Positions 22,090 through 33,586 are shown, counted from the stretch's first letter. The stretch: DNA of 64,000 nt from Loripinus fragilis (GCA_964019695.1 OZ026524.1:18965509-19029508), one strand, 5' to 3'. Made by a program: numbers and translations. Notes: generated by a model not told the origin, from the letters alone.

Positions 22090-23035
22090 TCAACCAGGCG
22101 TGGGTAAACGGCGGCAAGCGGTTTGGACCCAGATCAGGCCCGACAAAAAAGTCGGGCCCGATCAGGATCTAAAATGTTTGACATTCTGACATTATTATTG
22201 AAATATTTTTTTTTTTGAGAAAATCAGTGGGCAACAAAAAAAAAGCATGAAAAGTTTATTTCATATTAAGTAGGTCATAAACATAATATCTAGTAATGCT
22301 TGCACAATATTATGCTCACCAGCTACAACGTGTAGCATATCTTTTTGAATTTTTGTGTGCGTTTAATATTACCCTTAATGCGCCAATCGCTACAAAAGTC
22401 GTCTGCTTTTCTCGTCTGTTGAAATGTTTAAGAAGCCTCTGTGACAAACAGTGTGGACCCAGATCAGACTTCTCCTATAGGAGCAGTGTGTTCTGGGTCC
22501 ACACTGTTTGCTTCTATACTTAATTCGTCAGTAATTTTAGGCAATTATTTGCAGCAGACGACTTCAGCAGACGACATTTTCAGATGCATTTTCTTGGCGC
22601 TCTTTATCTACCAGAGCCGTCTGCTAATAACCTTGGTAAACAGTTTGGACCCAGATCAGGTTTGACAAATAGTCGAGCCTGATCAAGGTACAAGCTGTTT
22701 AATATTTGAGAAAAAATCAGCAGACGACAAAAAGCATGAAAAATTACCAAAAAAACAGGTATGGGTGCTAACTCTGTCATATTCAATATATAGAGTAATA
22801 TTTGCACAATATTATGCACAACAGCTGCGTTTTTGAATTTGGATGTTTTGTGTGCACTCTGTCTATCAGAGCAGTCTGCTGATACCTTGGAAAACAGTTT
22901 GAACCCAGATCAGGCCCGACAAATCATCGAGCCTGATCATGATCAAAACTGTTTGATTTTATTTTTGAAAGAACTTTTAAAAAAGGGGATGTTTTGAGAA
23001 AATCAACAGACGCAAAATAAGCATGAAAATTACCC
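22090..23035 (+). repeat. Array of four stem-loop elements
   Basis: Four same-direction copies (stems about 22117-22180, 22448-22510, 22631-22709, 22890-22955). Each has 'gtttggacccagatcagg'-type left arms and partly complementary right arms ending 'ctgtttg'. 'gtcgtctgct' (22396) and 'agcagacgac' (22553) act as terminal inverted repeats of the second copy. Spacer words 'gcacaatattatgc' (about 22302 and 22803) and 'aaagcatgaaaa' recur, so the array grew by larger duplications of roughly 500 bp. The open frames here are translations of the repeat. Confidence 0.75.
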
Positions 23036-23741
23036 AGACAGGTACTGAAGAAAGATACAGAGGCTTGAAGATTTGTGTAGTCATAACTTTCTGCAGGTGG
23101 TATTAGCTAACACATGTTGCTCCGAAGTACACTGACCGCTTGAAAAAGGTCAGGGTAATAAAAGTAATAAATACCTTGTCAGCATCGACCTGTGAGTTGG
23201 TTGATGAATACTCTAACTCACCAGTCTCTGATGTCCAAGCCGAGAACTTCTACTTCCAAGTAAAGTTTATAAATTGCTATCTGAGAGAGGTTATCAGTTT
23301 TACTAAAAAAATTGACATTAGAGACTGGGGCCAGTCTACATAAAGCATAGCATTTTCTTCATTGTTGCTAGTGAAAACTGTCTGAAAAAGCAGATTTCAG
23401 TTAAAGCCATAGAATAAATTAGGTATTTTAACCCCAGTGCATGATAGATAATTTTTACATTTCGTCGACAGTCGTATCACTGGTAAATAAGCGCCTTCGT
23501 TATATCCATAGACTCGAAAGGATCATTGACACTTGCTATGGGTAAATGCCTATGGTTTTCAGTAAAAATAAAAGTTTGTCAATCGTCCCTTGCTTCACCT
23601 TGAAGCTACTCTGACCTGAGTACTTTATGTTGTGAAATCCGTTTTTGATATTAATTGCTTCAAAGATGTAAAATTTTGGGTAGAACAATCAGTTTTACAT
23701 TAAGATATATAGAAATCCGAAAACATTTTTTAAAATGCCAT

Positions 23742-23838
23742 CCCCCCCCCAGTGTGCCAGCAAAAGCTTTTGCATGTATATGTGTTACCATATTTTACAC
23801 ATTGTATGGAAGTGTCTTGCTGGCACAGGGGGGGGGGG
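23742..23838. mobile_element. 97-bp foldback with poly-C/poly-G ends
   Basis: C9 followed by 'agtgtgccagcaa' at the left is mirrored by 'cttgctggcaca' followed by G11 at the right. The loop is AT-rich. Confidence 0.7.
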
Positions 23839-24196
23839 AGATGTTCATCAGCCCAAAAACCCAGGGCCTAAGCCCATCAAATGCCTTTTCTACCAAATCA
23901 GAAATTAATGACAGTAATGAAGTTCTCTAGAACCAACCTCCTAAATTGCTTTGTATTCTGTGCTAGTTTAATATAAAGTGCTTAAAGATTAAAAGTAGAA
24001 TTAGCAAAGTTTTGTGCTTTTTTTCATAAGAAAATATCTCACTGTTATTAAATGACACATTATTTTGCAAACGTCCTGTACTTATCTATTTGCATGCTAG
24101 GGAATTGTTCATGTTTTTTATTTTCGTTTGCTGACTTATTCAAAATTAAGTTGTTGTTTTTTCAAAAAAATAAACCACCCAGGACCACCATCAAAG

Positions 24197-24290
24197 TGTC
24201 AAACAGTTTGGATCCAGATCAAGATTGACATTCTGTTGGTCTTCACCTGGGTTTAAACTGTTTGCGAAAGGCTATTGGCAGACGACAAAA
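24197..24290 (+). repeat. Stem-loop element, isolated copy
   Basis: 'aaacagtttggatccagatc' with a partly complementary right half ending 'aaactgtttgcgaa', then 'gcagacgacaaaa'. Same family as the 22-kb array. Confidence 0.65.
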
Positions 24291-24299
24291 TTATCCGCT

Positions 24300-25980
24300 T
24301 GCATGCACAGAGTTTTAACAGGTAAATACTTTAGTGTTCAATATATTGTCTCATATTGGGATATACATGCATATGTATACCATAAATATTCGGACACTTT
24401 AAATACATTTAACATGCTCTGCCCTTTAAACAAAGCAAAAGTAATATTCAAAGGTTCTAGTTAGAATCAGTTTTACTTTCCAAAGCTAAATGGGACCTTT
24501 TTATTCCTTCAAAATTATTTATTTCTTTCATTGAGCTTTCAGTTTTGTATTATTTACGGTACATGTAGTCAAAAATGTACATGTAACTTCTAAAGTATCT
24601 CCCTAAAATCATTTTATTACAAAACATATGTTGTTTTTAAAATAATTTCATCAATTATTGTGATTCGTTTATAATTTGCATATGATATGTTCAATAGATA
24701 TCACCATGCCTACCAAATAAATCAAGAAAACGTGCAAAAATCACTTTTTAAAGCACTTTTTATTTTCATGAAATTTCAGACCCCCTACCCTTTCTACCAG
24801 CCATAACTCTAGAGTGCTTAGGAATTTTGAAAATATTTTGCTAGCTGGCTCTTGCCATTTAATTCACCTATTGCACTGATACTACATGCACCACACTAGA
24901 AGCTCAAAAGCAGCGTTCTGGGAATCAGAAATAGGCGTATAAGGCCCAAACCGCCAACGATCCTTTCACTATTTTAACTGGTCTATATTGAGGTCATATG
25001 AAGATAAATATAAACATAACGAGGTTCTTCACTTGCTATGTTTTTATTGTGTCAAATCGAAGTCCAAAATGGCTTTGTCGTCTGTAAAATACAGCTTGGC
25101 GTCCTCTATAGAAATACGCATTTCTTAAATGCGAAAAGTTTAAGTTAAAAATTGACCAGAATGCAAAAGGTTATTTCCCTTCTTGCTGCTGCAAAAGCGT
25201 AAATAGGTCGTGTGCACTCAGAATATCAGGACCACAGTTAATTTATAGTTGTGTAGAGTACAAGTTATTATAAGTTATAACAGGATACATTGTTGGGAGG
25301 AGAGAAAGGTTACATAAAATGTTGGTGACCTTGACCTAAATTTCATAGCTTTAATATATTCTCATTTACAGGACGTTTATTCATGGCTTATTTGGAGTAA
25401 AAAGGCTCCAAATAATTCATGGTTGTGACATTTTATTTTATTTGCCCTGTGCTTTTACGTCCCAGTCAACAGCTATGGTAATGTCGAGACAGTCAGTTAA
25501 CTATAATCACTAATTTCCTGGAGCTGTTAGCCAGTTCATTGTGTATAGACGTTAAATACGTTAAATCCTTTGTAGCCAATCACTTATACGTTGCCCTGAT
25601 AATATGGTTACATTTATTGTGCAGCAATTTTGCACTTTTATTTGTACAAAATATTGATATAATTATATGAATAAATTAATTGAAATTGAATTGATTGATA
25701 ACTTAATCATCACAGAGCCCATGAGAACATACATTGTGAGAAAAAATAGAAAACCGCTGGTAAGCAAATGAGGATTGCTTAATTTATTTAAGTTGTATAA
25801 TCAAGAATAAACCAAACATGAGCAGCACTGACAAATAAAAATGCATCAAAACGATAATACATAAACCTAGAACTGTGTAAATATTGTGAATCCAAACTTT
25901 TATAGCTTTTATATATTCTCATCATAAGCCGCTTTGTTGTTTCTCGTTGTGAGGTGATGCCAAACAGGAAACGAAAATCG
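24300..25980. other. No gene seen
   Basis: About 1.7 kb of AT-rich sequence with no supported coding frame or repeat. Confidence 0.4.
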
Positions 25981-25984
25981 TATC

Positions 25985-27145
25985 AGAAGGCAGTTAAGCT
26001 TGAGTCTGTGAAAAAATGAGCAATGACGCATCCATAGAACAGGTGACTGCAATAGAGGACACACTCATCCAAGTTAATCAGGCAACAGGGATACCAGGCC
26101 ATACAGCCCACGTACATCACAGACACCCCTAATCGATCAGGCCTCAGGACAGCGCCGCTCATTCTGTTATTTGGCTGGTGTAATAATTTCTTCGATGTCA
26201 CCAAACGGTGAGTTTGATCATGATCCTTGGCCAATATGTAGTTATAAGTCTTTTTAAATTTTGAGGTTGTCGTTTAATTTTAATTATTTTTGATGTTGAG
26301 AGAGCTTCGCGCATTGTTTGGTCATTGGTTAAAATGTGCATGTTGTTTTTAAAAATTCCAAACATTTCTGTGTTATTTGGGTTAAAAGTGGAGACATACG
26401 GAAGCACTTCTTCTTCGTTTCTTGTATGCTTACATGTTCTTAAAAGAGAATCTCTGGGGATTGATTTGGCCTTCTTTTTGCCCTAAGAGATTACTGTATC
26501 CGGATAGCTTCGTTTTTGCAAGGAAATGCGTAATTCTGATAAGCGCTTTTCTCTTTTGTGCAGATTCGTCTCGCTAAGTTATACGGTATGCTTGTTTTCG
26601 TATGCCTCGGATGGCAAGAATAAAAGTTAAGATATTGCTTAGAGTCTGTTTCCTTGAAAAATATATCTGTACTTATGCGATTATTTCATTTTATAAGAAA
26701 TACATCCAAAAAGGGCAGTCTTTCATTGCTATATTCTATTGTAAATTTTAAGTCTGAATGTAGTTCATTTAAAACTGAGTGAAATTTCTTTCAATTTCCT
26801 TCTCCTTTAGTCCATAAAATGAAACAGTCATCCAAAATAGTAAGTGAGCTAACCTATCAATGCATCATCTCCCAGAGCACACAAATCAATATATAACAAG
26901 GAGATGAAGCAAAGATAAGGAATCAAAAACCGTTTCCAGTTATTTTTGATATATCTAGCGAATTCTTTTCCATATTTTATTTCAGTTTGTACGTACAGCA
27001 TTTCTTCTAAATAGGCTAGTACCAGAGTGGCATATGTGGGCGCAAACTTTGTACCCATTGCCGTACCTCGAACTTGCATATACATTTTATCATTAAAATA
27101 GAAATTGTTGTTTTCAAGTATAATTTTAATGGACTTTGTAGCGAT
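25985..27145 (-). pseudogene. Penelope-like element reverse transcriptase relic
   Basis: Minus-strand decayed coding sequence. From the high end it reads SIKIILENNNFYFNDKMYMQ, then the RT block GTAMGTKFAPTYA and LAYLEEMLY, then YIKNNWKRFL. After the inserted 86 bp it resumes with DDCFIL and, in broken frames, a stretch resembling 'LPFLDV' (about 26710), and near 26400 VSTFNPNNTEMFGIFKNNMH followed by MREALSTSKIIKIKRQP. This order (RT palm, then the conserved C-terminal region before the usual GIY-YIG endonuclease) is typical of Penelope-like elements. I see no GIY-YIG domain. Stops and frameshifts are frequent. The relic starts abruptly at about 27145. Confidence 0.8.
26838..26923 (-). mobile_element. 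86-bp tail-derived insertion inside the Penelope-like relic
   Basis: It interrupts the catalytic KRFL|DDCF motif. Minus-strand words 'tatctttgcttcatctcctt' and 'gagatgatgcattgata' match the 3' untranslated region at 43728-43795, and the end 'gctcactta' matches type II tails. 'caaaa' stands on both sides (26833-26837 and 26924-26928), a possible 5-bp target duplication. Confidence 0.65.
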
Positions 27146-27297
27146 ATATAGCTATTTATATAGCATACAAAATACAAAATACAAATACTGTATACGACAA
27201 TTATTAGGAACGCAGCAGAAAACGATCTGATACAAAGTTTGGCTACTTATGTCACACAGTTCAGCTTATACATGACTATAGTAAGTAAGGGTGCTAA

Positions 27298-27331
27298 GAT
27301 CAGGAATCGATACAATCAAGTACCACACCTG
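27298..27331 (-). mobile_element. Type I tail terminus fragment
   Basis: 'gatcaggaatcgatacaatc' followed by 'aagtaccacacctg' is the inverted terminus of type I tails (compare 28967, 54767). Only about 34 bp are kept. Confidence 0.6.
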
Positions 27332-27830
27332 TTTGAAGGCGTTAAGGCTATTTGTCTAAAACTGGCATATACTCTTTGCAACTGCAAAATTTTCATTGAA
27401 ACCAAATCCAAGCTTGGTTCAAAATAAAACACTGCTTTTCAGTTTCTAGGATGAATGTCCATTATAATTTTCAATTTGTAGTAACATGCGCTTCCCCGTT
27501 GTAACATTCCTAATTTCTCATGTAGATCAATACACATAGATGTTTGGTTCGTATAAAAATCCTTACTTACCTTAGCATCATCTTTATGTACATACAGATT
27601 ATGATATATAAAGGATATTAAAAAAAAACGATAAGAACTAAACAGATCATGCAACTATAAACCAAATACACCCTTGTGGGTCTGGCCAAAGACATGGCAT
27701 TAGGCCCAAGCCCTTCCACCCAGAGAAAACAATTTTAAGTTAAAACCATCATAGAGTATGGGGTTCTATATGCTAAAGCAGAAATCAAAGTAACAAAAGG
27801 TCGAATATTTGCTGCCACATTACTTCATAC

Positions 27831-28024
27831 CTGAAGAAAACTGCCACTCTCCACTGTTGTCACTGGATGTTGACAAACGAATAATAGACATATTCATTAT
27901 AGATTCATCAATGGCCTCGGTGCTTAATAGTGTGTTATTATGTGGGTCACTGCCTAATCCAACAAACACTCTGTAGCTAACACCCAATGGATTTTTGGGC
28001 CGTCTCCCTCGAATCCAAAATGTT
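27831..28024 (-). CDS. Candidate isolated protein-coding exon, unknown gene
   Basis: A 194-bp stretch is open throughout on the minus strand. It is preceded by a good acceptor (pyrimidine-rich 'ttattattgctgctgttttag') and followed by 'cag|gtatgaagt', a good donor. Internal reading gives FWIRGRRPKNPLGVSYRVF, then GLGSDPHNNTLLSTEAIDES, then IMNMSIIRLSTSSDNSGEWQ and FSSG. Composition looks like a soluble globular segment, with no low complexity and no membrane span. The exon would enter in phase 2 and leave in phase 1. I do not recognise the family, and found no partner exon in the window. The surrounding repeat density fits a long intron on both sides. It could be a chance open frame, but paired splice signals and non-repetitive composition argue for coding. 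Confidence 0.45.
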
Positions 28025-28479
28025 CTAAAACAGCAGCAATAATAAAACAATGAAAAAAAACATCGGTTTCATTTTACACTAAATAATAGGTTTTTTGTCA
28101 AACCAGATTGTACATGCACCCGCAGGTCATATCAATGTGTCAATTGGACTGTGCACACCTTTGGTATATGATAAGACATATGCTTAGTTTCACCTATTAC
28201 AATCATTAAAATGGGATAATTTGTGATTAAATATATTGACAAGACATGCTTTTATACTGAATCACAAATGAACTGTAAATGCAGACGTATGTATAGTGGC
28301 AAATCATAATGCATAGCCTAAAACATAGCATAGCATAGTTTTATTAGGTATTAAACATAATGCATATAGCCACCTTAAAATACATGCACAAAAACCTGAC
28401 CTCTCTGTATAAGAATGATTTTTCTCAAAGGTAAGATGCAAATTCATGTTGAATTGAGGAATAGGCAATAGTTTTAAAA

Positions 28480-28960
28480 TATGTAGCTTTCGCTCAGTCT
28501 GAAACGCGATTACCCTCGTTTTACAGAAAACAGACTATTTCTTGAGCTTGTACTAGGGAATGTTAGACTCGTTGCACTTTTAATTTAATCTCAGAAGAAA
28601 CTCAATGTACTAAAGTTTGCTAATTTCAAATCGTGTAGAGTCCCTAAATTTTCGAAAGATCCGTTTTCCAGATTATTGATATACGTTATAGGTGTTCGTT
28701 GATTATAACTGGTGTGAATCTTATAAAGACTCCTCTATGAAACGCTTATCAATGGGTTCACCATTGGTCCAATTGAGCGGTATATCTATAGCCTTTATGC
28801 TGTGTCTATTTCTGCAAGGTACTGCTAAGTACTTAGTATTAAAGGATAAGACGAGCCTTTTAAGATGAGTATATATTTTTTTCTTTGTTTGGCATGTATT
28901 TGTATTTGCTTTATAGATTAATTGTGTGCATATTTTGTCAAGCTTCAAAATAAGAAAGAC
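28480..28960 (-). pseudogene. Unassigned degenerate coding-like stretch
   Basis: Minus-strand peptides look protein-like across two frames: AVPCRNRHSIKAIDIPLNWT, NGEPIDKRFIEESL, then after a frameshift NQRTPITYINNLENGSFENL. There are stops and a frame change. It lies immediately beyond the 3' end of a type I tail, so the tail may have inserted beside or into it. I cannot name the family; retroelement or host pseudogene are both possible. Confidence 0.3.
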
Positions 28961-28966
28961 GGCAAA

Positions 28967-29225
28967 GATCAGGAAACGATACAATCAAGTACCTCACCTG
29001 ACCCAGGATACCATATGGGAAAGTAACCAAATACATTAAACATCACCAACAAGAGCCAAGAGGTCAGCCCTTTCCCAGCAGGTGACCACAAGGCAACAAT
29101 GAACAGACGCAAAAGCATGATAAACACAAGACACAAAAATGCAAATGATCCAAAAAATAAAAAGTACCGCCTTGGAACGGTCAGTAAAATATTTTACTGG
29201 AGGGTTTAAACCTAAAAGCCTAAAA
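28967..29225 (-). mobile_element. Type I retroelement 3' tail
   Basis: Inverted tail: 'gatcaggaaacgatacaatc', 'acctgacccaggatacc', 'cagccctttcccagcaggtg', 'ccgccttggaacggtcagta', 'ttttactggagggtttaaac'. The order is identical to the plus-strand tail at 43865-44140 read backwards. No coding region is attached. Confidence 0.8.
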
Positions 29226-29449
29226 AACCCGTATTATAGTGATACGTATGTGTTATGAGTTTGGAACACAAATCGATCGCTGCTTATAGTGTAGCCCGCT
29301 GTGTAATCCCATGTGTATGTTATGGTAAAAGTGTCAAACATAAATTTTCATGTAGAAAAAAAAGTGTCCTGTTTAAGAAAAAAAGACTCCAATTTGCATT
29401 GCTGTTTTACGTAATGGTGAACTCACAAAGTGATAAAACCATTTTTGGC

Positions 29450-29750
29450 TTATTTAGGGCTGGAAAATTGAGTACTTTTACTTGGCATCCAAATTAGATT
29501 ACCTTGCGTACACTCCATTTATTAAAGTCGCCAAGGGGTTGCCATGGAAACCATGGAATTTCACATAACAAAATGACAATTATTTTGAGGACAATATTCT
29601 TTTGCATGTAAGTGGTCCCATTGAACAAATTTACACCCATAACGAAATGTCCTATCTGGTCAATGTAGGTCTGATTACCCCTTTGGAAACTAGTTTACTC
29701 GATGTTTACAATCATATTTAAGTTTTCCTTAATATTTCTTAATATGCAAA
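29450..29750 (+). repeat. Diverged relative of the 1.5-kb duplicated unit
   Basis: 'aggggttgccatggaaacc' and the following words (loosely matching 'acaaattta.acccat.a.gaaatgtcc') resemble the unit starts at 29978 and 31513, so an older, third copy precedes the duplication. Confidence 0.5.
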
Positions 29751-29880
29751 TGATATCATTTTCACACAGGACCAATGGATGAAAGACTTTATTAAATTGT
29801 ATCACTAATGATATAAAACTTGCAACAATGGTGGTTTATTTTTTTCTTATTTTTTTACCTCAGGCGGAAAGGCATGTTTT

Positions 29881-31412
29881 GACACATTAATTTGACACCA
29901 ATTTTGGTGTTCTAGGATAAGTAGAACCCCAGATAGTTTTTTTCTGTATGCCTACCTCCACTATTGGAACTCATATAAGGGGTTGCCATGGAAACCGTAC
30001 ATTTTTACCTAGCCCATACCAAAGATTTTGTAGAACAACTTTGTTTCCCATTCAAGGAGCCCTAATAAATAAATTGGCACCCATGAAAAATTGTCCCGGG
30101 GTGCAAGTGACCTAATTTGGATGTCGGGTACATCAAATTCCAGCTGACATAATTGTCCACTGTTTGATCAATTGTGGTAATGTGCGGCATATTTTATTTG
30201 GAGCATAGACTCTGACTCCGAATTTTTAAGAGGTTGCATTAACTTCAAAATAATGTCAGTACAAGAAACAAAAATGACGTCAGTATCAAATTGACATGAT
30301 ATCACAATATGCTTATATATCCTCCTTCCCCGCTGATGGGATATTGTGCACTCTGTCTTTCTATAAATACATTATATGTGATGCAAATTGACTCATGCAG
30401 GCTCTCTGACCAGTAACATCCATGTTAGCTACGTTACCATATTGTTATATCAATCCTATTGTGAAAATACATGTACCAAGTTTTACCTAATTATTTTTTA
30501 TCAACATGCTGATGACATTAAGAGCATTTATCTAAAAGCAGCAAACAACCAGTGATCGCTTTAACAATTTACCACTTTGATTTTACAGTTATATATGTTG
30601 CTTATTTCAAATGTATTACTACTTAGTGAAGAACTTTCACTAGTTAATGGGCTGTCAGAATACCTCAAAGGGGTAGTTTTGTACACTATACTTTTCTAAA
30701 CTCAAAATATATAAGCCACATAATAATGTATAGTAATTCTATAATGGTTACAGCGTCACCTTGCAATAGTAAATTTTATTTCGTTACCTTGAAATCCTAT
30801 CAAATTGTTCTTTTCTTACGCGACAATATTATTATTTACATTGTAATTGTAGTCAATGACTAGCAATATTATTTTATCAAATTTAAGGACCTGCTCTTAC
30901 TGTTCCTGAACTTTACATAAAACGTCATTTCAACTTAGTACATTTTATAAAATATGTAAACAGCATTTTTTGAAGCTGCTTATTACACGATCCATTCAAG
31001 TTTCTTAAAATGCTTAAATTGTAGCTTTTATCTCGCTGACAGCTGGATAATTGCTTCTTTTTATACATGAAATGATATTTAAAAAAATGTTTTTCTCATC
31101 CGACTACATCTCATTTTAGATGACGCAATAATATTAAGCATGAAGTAGCTTTAAGTTAGTAAGCTCTTTCACACATTGTGCAAGACAGCTATTGATAACA
31201 ATGAATATATTGACCCGTTCATAGACACAAACTTACTCAGAATTCGTAAATATTGAATGTTGTTTCAGACATTGGTCTAAAATTGCGGCCTATATCCTTG
31301 TCTTTGGAAAAAAATAACCTGAAGTGTTTTGGTGCGGTTGGTACCATGATACTAGTTTAATCCCTTCAGTAATTATCTTTCTGACCGTTCCAAGGGGTGT
31401 TTCATTTGTTTT
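29881..31412 (+). repeat. 1.5-kb tandem duplication, copy A
   Basis: Begins 'gacacattaatttgacacca' and ends in a truncated tail ('ctgaccgttccaaggggtgt'). It is nearly identical to copy B at 31413-32846. Copy A has 105 bp (30539-30643) that B lacks. No credible gene; open frames in it are short and not conserved in length between copies. Confidence 0.9.
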
Positions 31413-32846
31413 GACACATTAATTTGACACCAATTTTGGTGTTCTAGGATAAGTAGAACCCCAGATAGGTTTTTTTTCTGTATGCCTACCTCCATTATTG
31501 GAACTCATATAAGGGGTTGCCATGGAAACCGTACATTTTTACCTAGCCCATACCAAAGGTTTTGTAGGACAACTTTGTTTCGCATTCAAGGAGCCCTAAT
31601 AAATAAATTGGCACCCATGAAAAATTGTCCCGGGGGTGCAAGTGACCTAATTTGGATGTCGGGTACAGCGAATTCCAGCTGACATAATTGTCTACTGTTT
31701 GATCAATTGTGGTAATGTTACTGGCGGCATATTTTATTTGGAGCATAGACTCTGACTCCGAATTTTTAAGAGGTTGCATTAACTTCAAAATAATGTCAGT
31801 ACAAGAAACAAAAATGACGTCAGTATCAAATTGACATGATATCACAATATGCTTATATATCCTCCTTCCCCGCTGATGGGATATTGTGCACTCTGTCTTT
31901 CTGAAAATACATTATATGAAATGCAAATTGACTCATGCAGGCTCTCTGACCAGTAACATCCATGTTAGCTACGTTACCATATTGTTATATCAATCCTATC
32001 GTGAAAATACATGTACCAAGTTTTACCTAATTATTTTTTATCAACATGCTGATGACATTAAGAGCATTTATCTAAAAGTTAATGGGCTGTCAGAATACCT
32101 CAAAGGGGTAGTTTCGTACACTATACTTTTCTAAACTCAAAATATATAAGCCACATAATAATGTATAGTAATTCTATAACGGTTACAGCGTGACCTTGCA
32201 ATAGTAAATTTTACTTCGTTACCTTGAAATCCTATCAAATTGTTCTTTTCTTACGCGACAATATTAATATTTACATTGTAATTGTTGTCAATGACTAGCA
32301 ATATTATTTTATCAAATTTAAGGACCTGCTCTTACTGTTCCTGAACTTTACATAAAACGTCATTTCAACTTAGTACATTTTATAAAATATGTAAACAGCA
32401 TTTTTTGAAGCTGCTTATTACATGATCCATTCAGGTTCCTTTAATTGCTTAAATTGTAGCTTTTATCTCGCTGACAGCTGGATATTTGCTTCTTTTTATA
32501 CATGAAATGATATTTAAAAAAATGTTTTTCTCATCTGACTACATCTCATTTTAGATGACGCAATAATATTAAGCATGAAGTAGCTTTAAGTTAGTAAGCT
32601 CTTTCACACATTGTGCAAGACAGCTATTGATAACAATGAATATATTGACACCGTTCATAGACACAAACTTACTCAGAATTCGTTAATATTGTATGTTGTT
32701 TCAGACATTGGTCTAAAATTGCGGCCTATATCCTTGTCTTTGGAAAAAAATAACCTGAAGTGTTTTGGTGCGGTTGGTACCATGATACTAGTTTAATCCC
32801 TTCAGTAATTATCATTCTGACCGTTCCAAGGGGTGCTTCTTTTGTG
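31413..32846 (+). repeat. 1.5-kb tandem duplication, copy B
   Basis: Directly abuts copy A. It matches from 'gacacattaatttgacacca' to 'ctgaccgttccaagg', with scattered single-base changes and the 105-bp difference. It runs on into a fuller type I tail. Confidence 0.9.
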
Positions 32847-33125
32847 GATCATTAAAAAAAGATTGATATTTGTCTTTTGCCTTTGCCTTACTGCCTTTCT
32901 GCCTTGTCTTTTTCTTGCAGCCTTGTAGTCGCTTGTTGGGTAAGGGCTGGCCTCCTGGCTTTCTTGTATGTGATGTTTTCTTGTGTTTGTGTTACTTTCC
33001 CATGCTTGGTCCTCGGTCAGATGTGGTACAAGATTGTATCGATTCCTGATCTTTGCCTTTCTTACTTTGCTGCTGCCCTCATTGCGTGTGGGAGTTTCAT
33101 GATTGTGCGTTATTGTGTAATGCAG
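32795..33125 (+). mobile_element. Type I retroelement 3' tail
   Basis: 'cttcagtaattatcattctg', 'accgttccaagggg', 'ttgtggatcatt', 'gttactttcccatgcttggt', 'gtatcgattcctgatctttg'. It is inverted relative to the tail at 28967-29225 on the other side of the duplicated block. Confidence 0.75.
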
Positions 33126-33264
33126 TAATTTATATAATATTTAAATCATCTAGATATTATCATCTAGATTTGCAATTACCTCGCTGAGAATAAAAGAATG
33201 GATGCTCTAGATCAATTATCTTCTTGCTGCCGTGTGTCTCTTAGTGCTATGAATCCCTTCCACA

Positions 33265-33330
33265 AAATACTGTGTGTTGGTATGTGGCGTGAGATTGCAG
33301 CACTTCCTGGTCATTCATACTCACTTTTTT
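33265..33330 (+). mobile_element. Type II tail terminus fragment
   Basis: 'gtgagattgcagcacttcct' followed by 'ggtcattcatactcactt' resembles the type II terminus 'tgattgtggtatttcctgatcatactcactta'-type end in a shorter, diverged form. Confidence 0.5.
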
Positions 33331-33353
33331 ATGAAGAAATGAAGAAAATTAAT

Positions 33354-33586
33354 GAGCCGTGACATGAGAATTCCAACATTGTAGTCTTTGCAACCAGCAA
33401 AGGCTCCGATCACCCTGTGCATACGCGCATTCTGATCGGAGCCATTGCTAGTCGCTTGAACATTATATGACTGTTCAGCTACTTACCGAACATTATTTGG
33501 AGTTCTAAGCTTAACATGAGGTTGCACAGACTCGTCTGAATCTACACATGCCAAATTACCACTTTGTTGAAATCACATGTTGTGGA
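33354..33586. mobile_element. ~230-bp MITE, family copy a
   Basis: Ends 'gagccgtgacatgagaattc' and 'gaaatcacatgttgtgg' form imperfect terminal inverted repeats. An internal hairpin of 'aggctccgatca' / 'tgatcggagcc' carries 'gcatacgcgca' in the loop. Then 'gctagtcgcttgaa', 'ttctaagctt' follow, the order being shared with the copies at 34886 and 39961. Confidence 0.7.

Noticed and set aside
22090..23035. CRISPR-like array
   Set aside because: Repeats are long, diverged and self-complementary stem-loops with irregular spacing, in eukaryotic-type DNA. No cas-like genes.
31543..31845. 100-codon minus-strand open frame
   Set aside because: It lies in copy B of the tandem duplication. Copy A has changes that break it, so it is not under selection.
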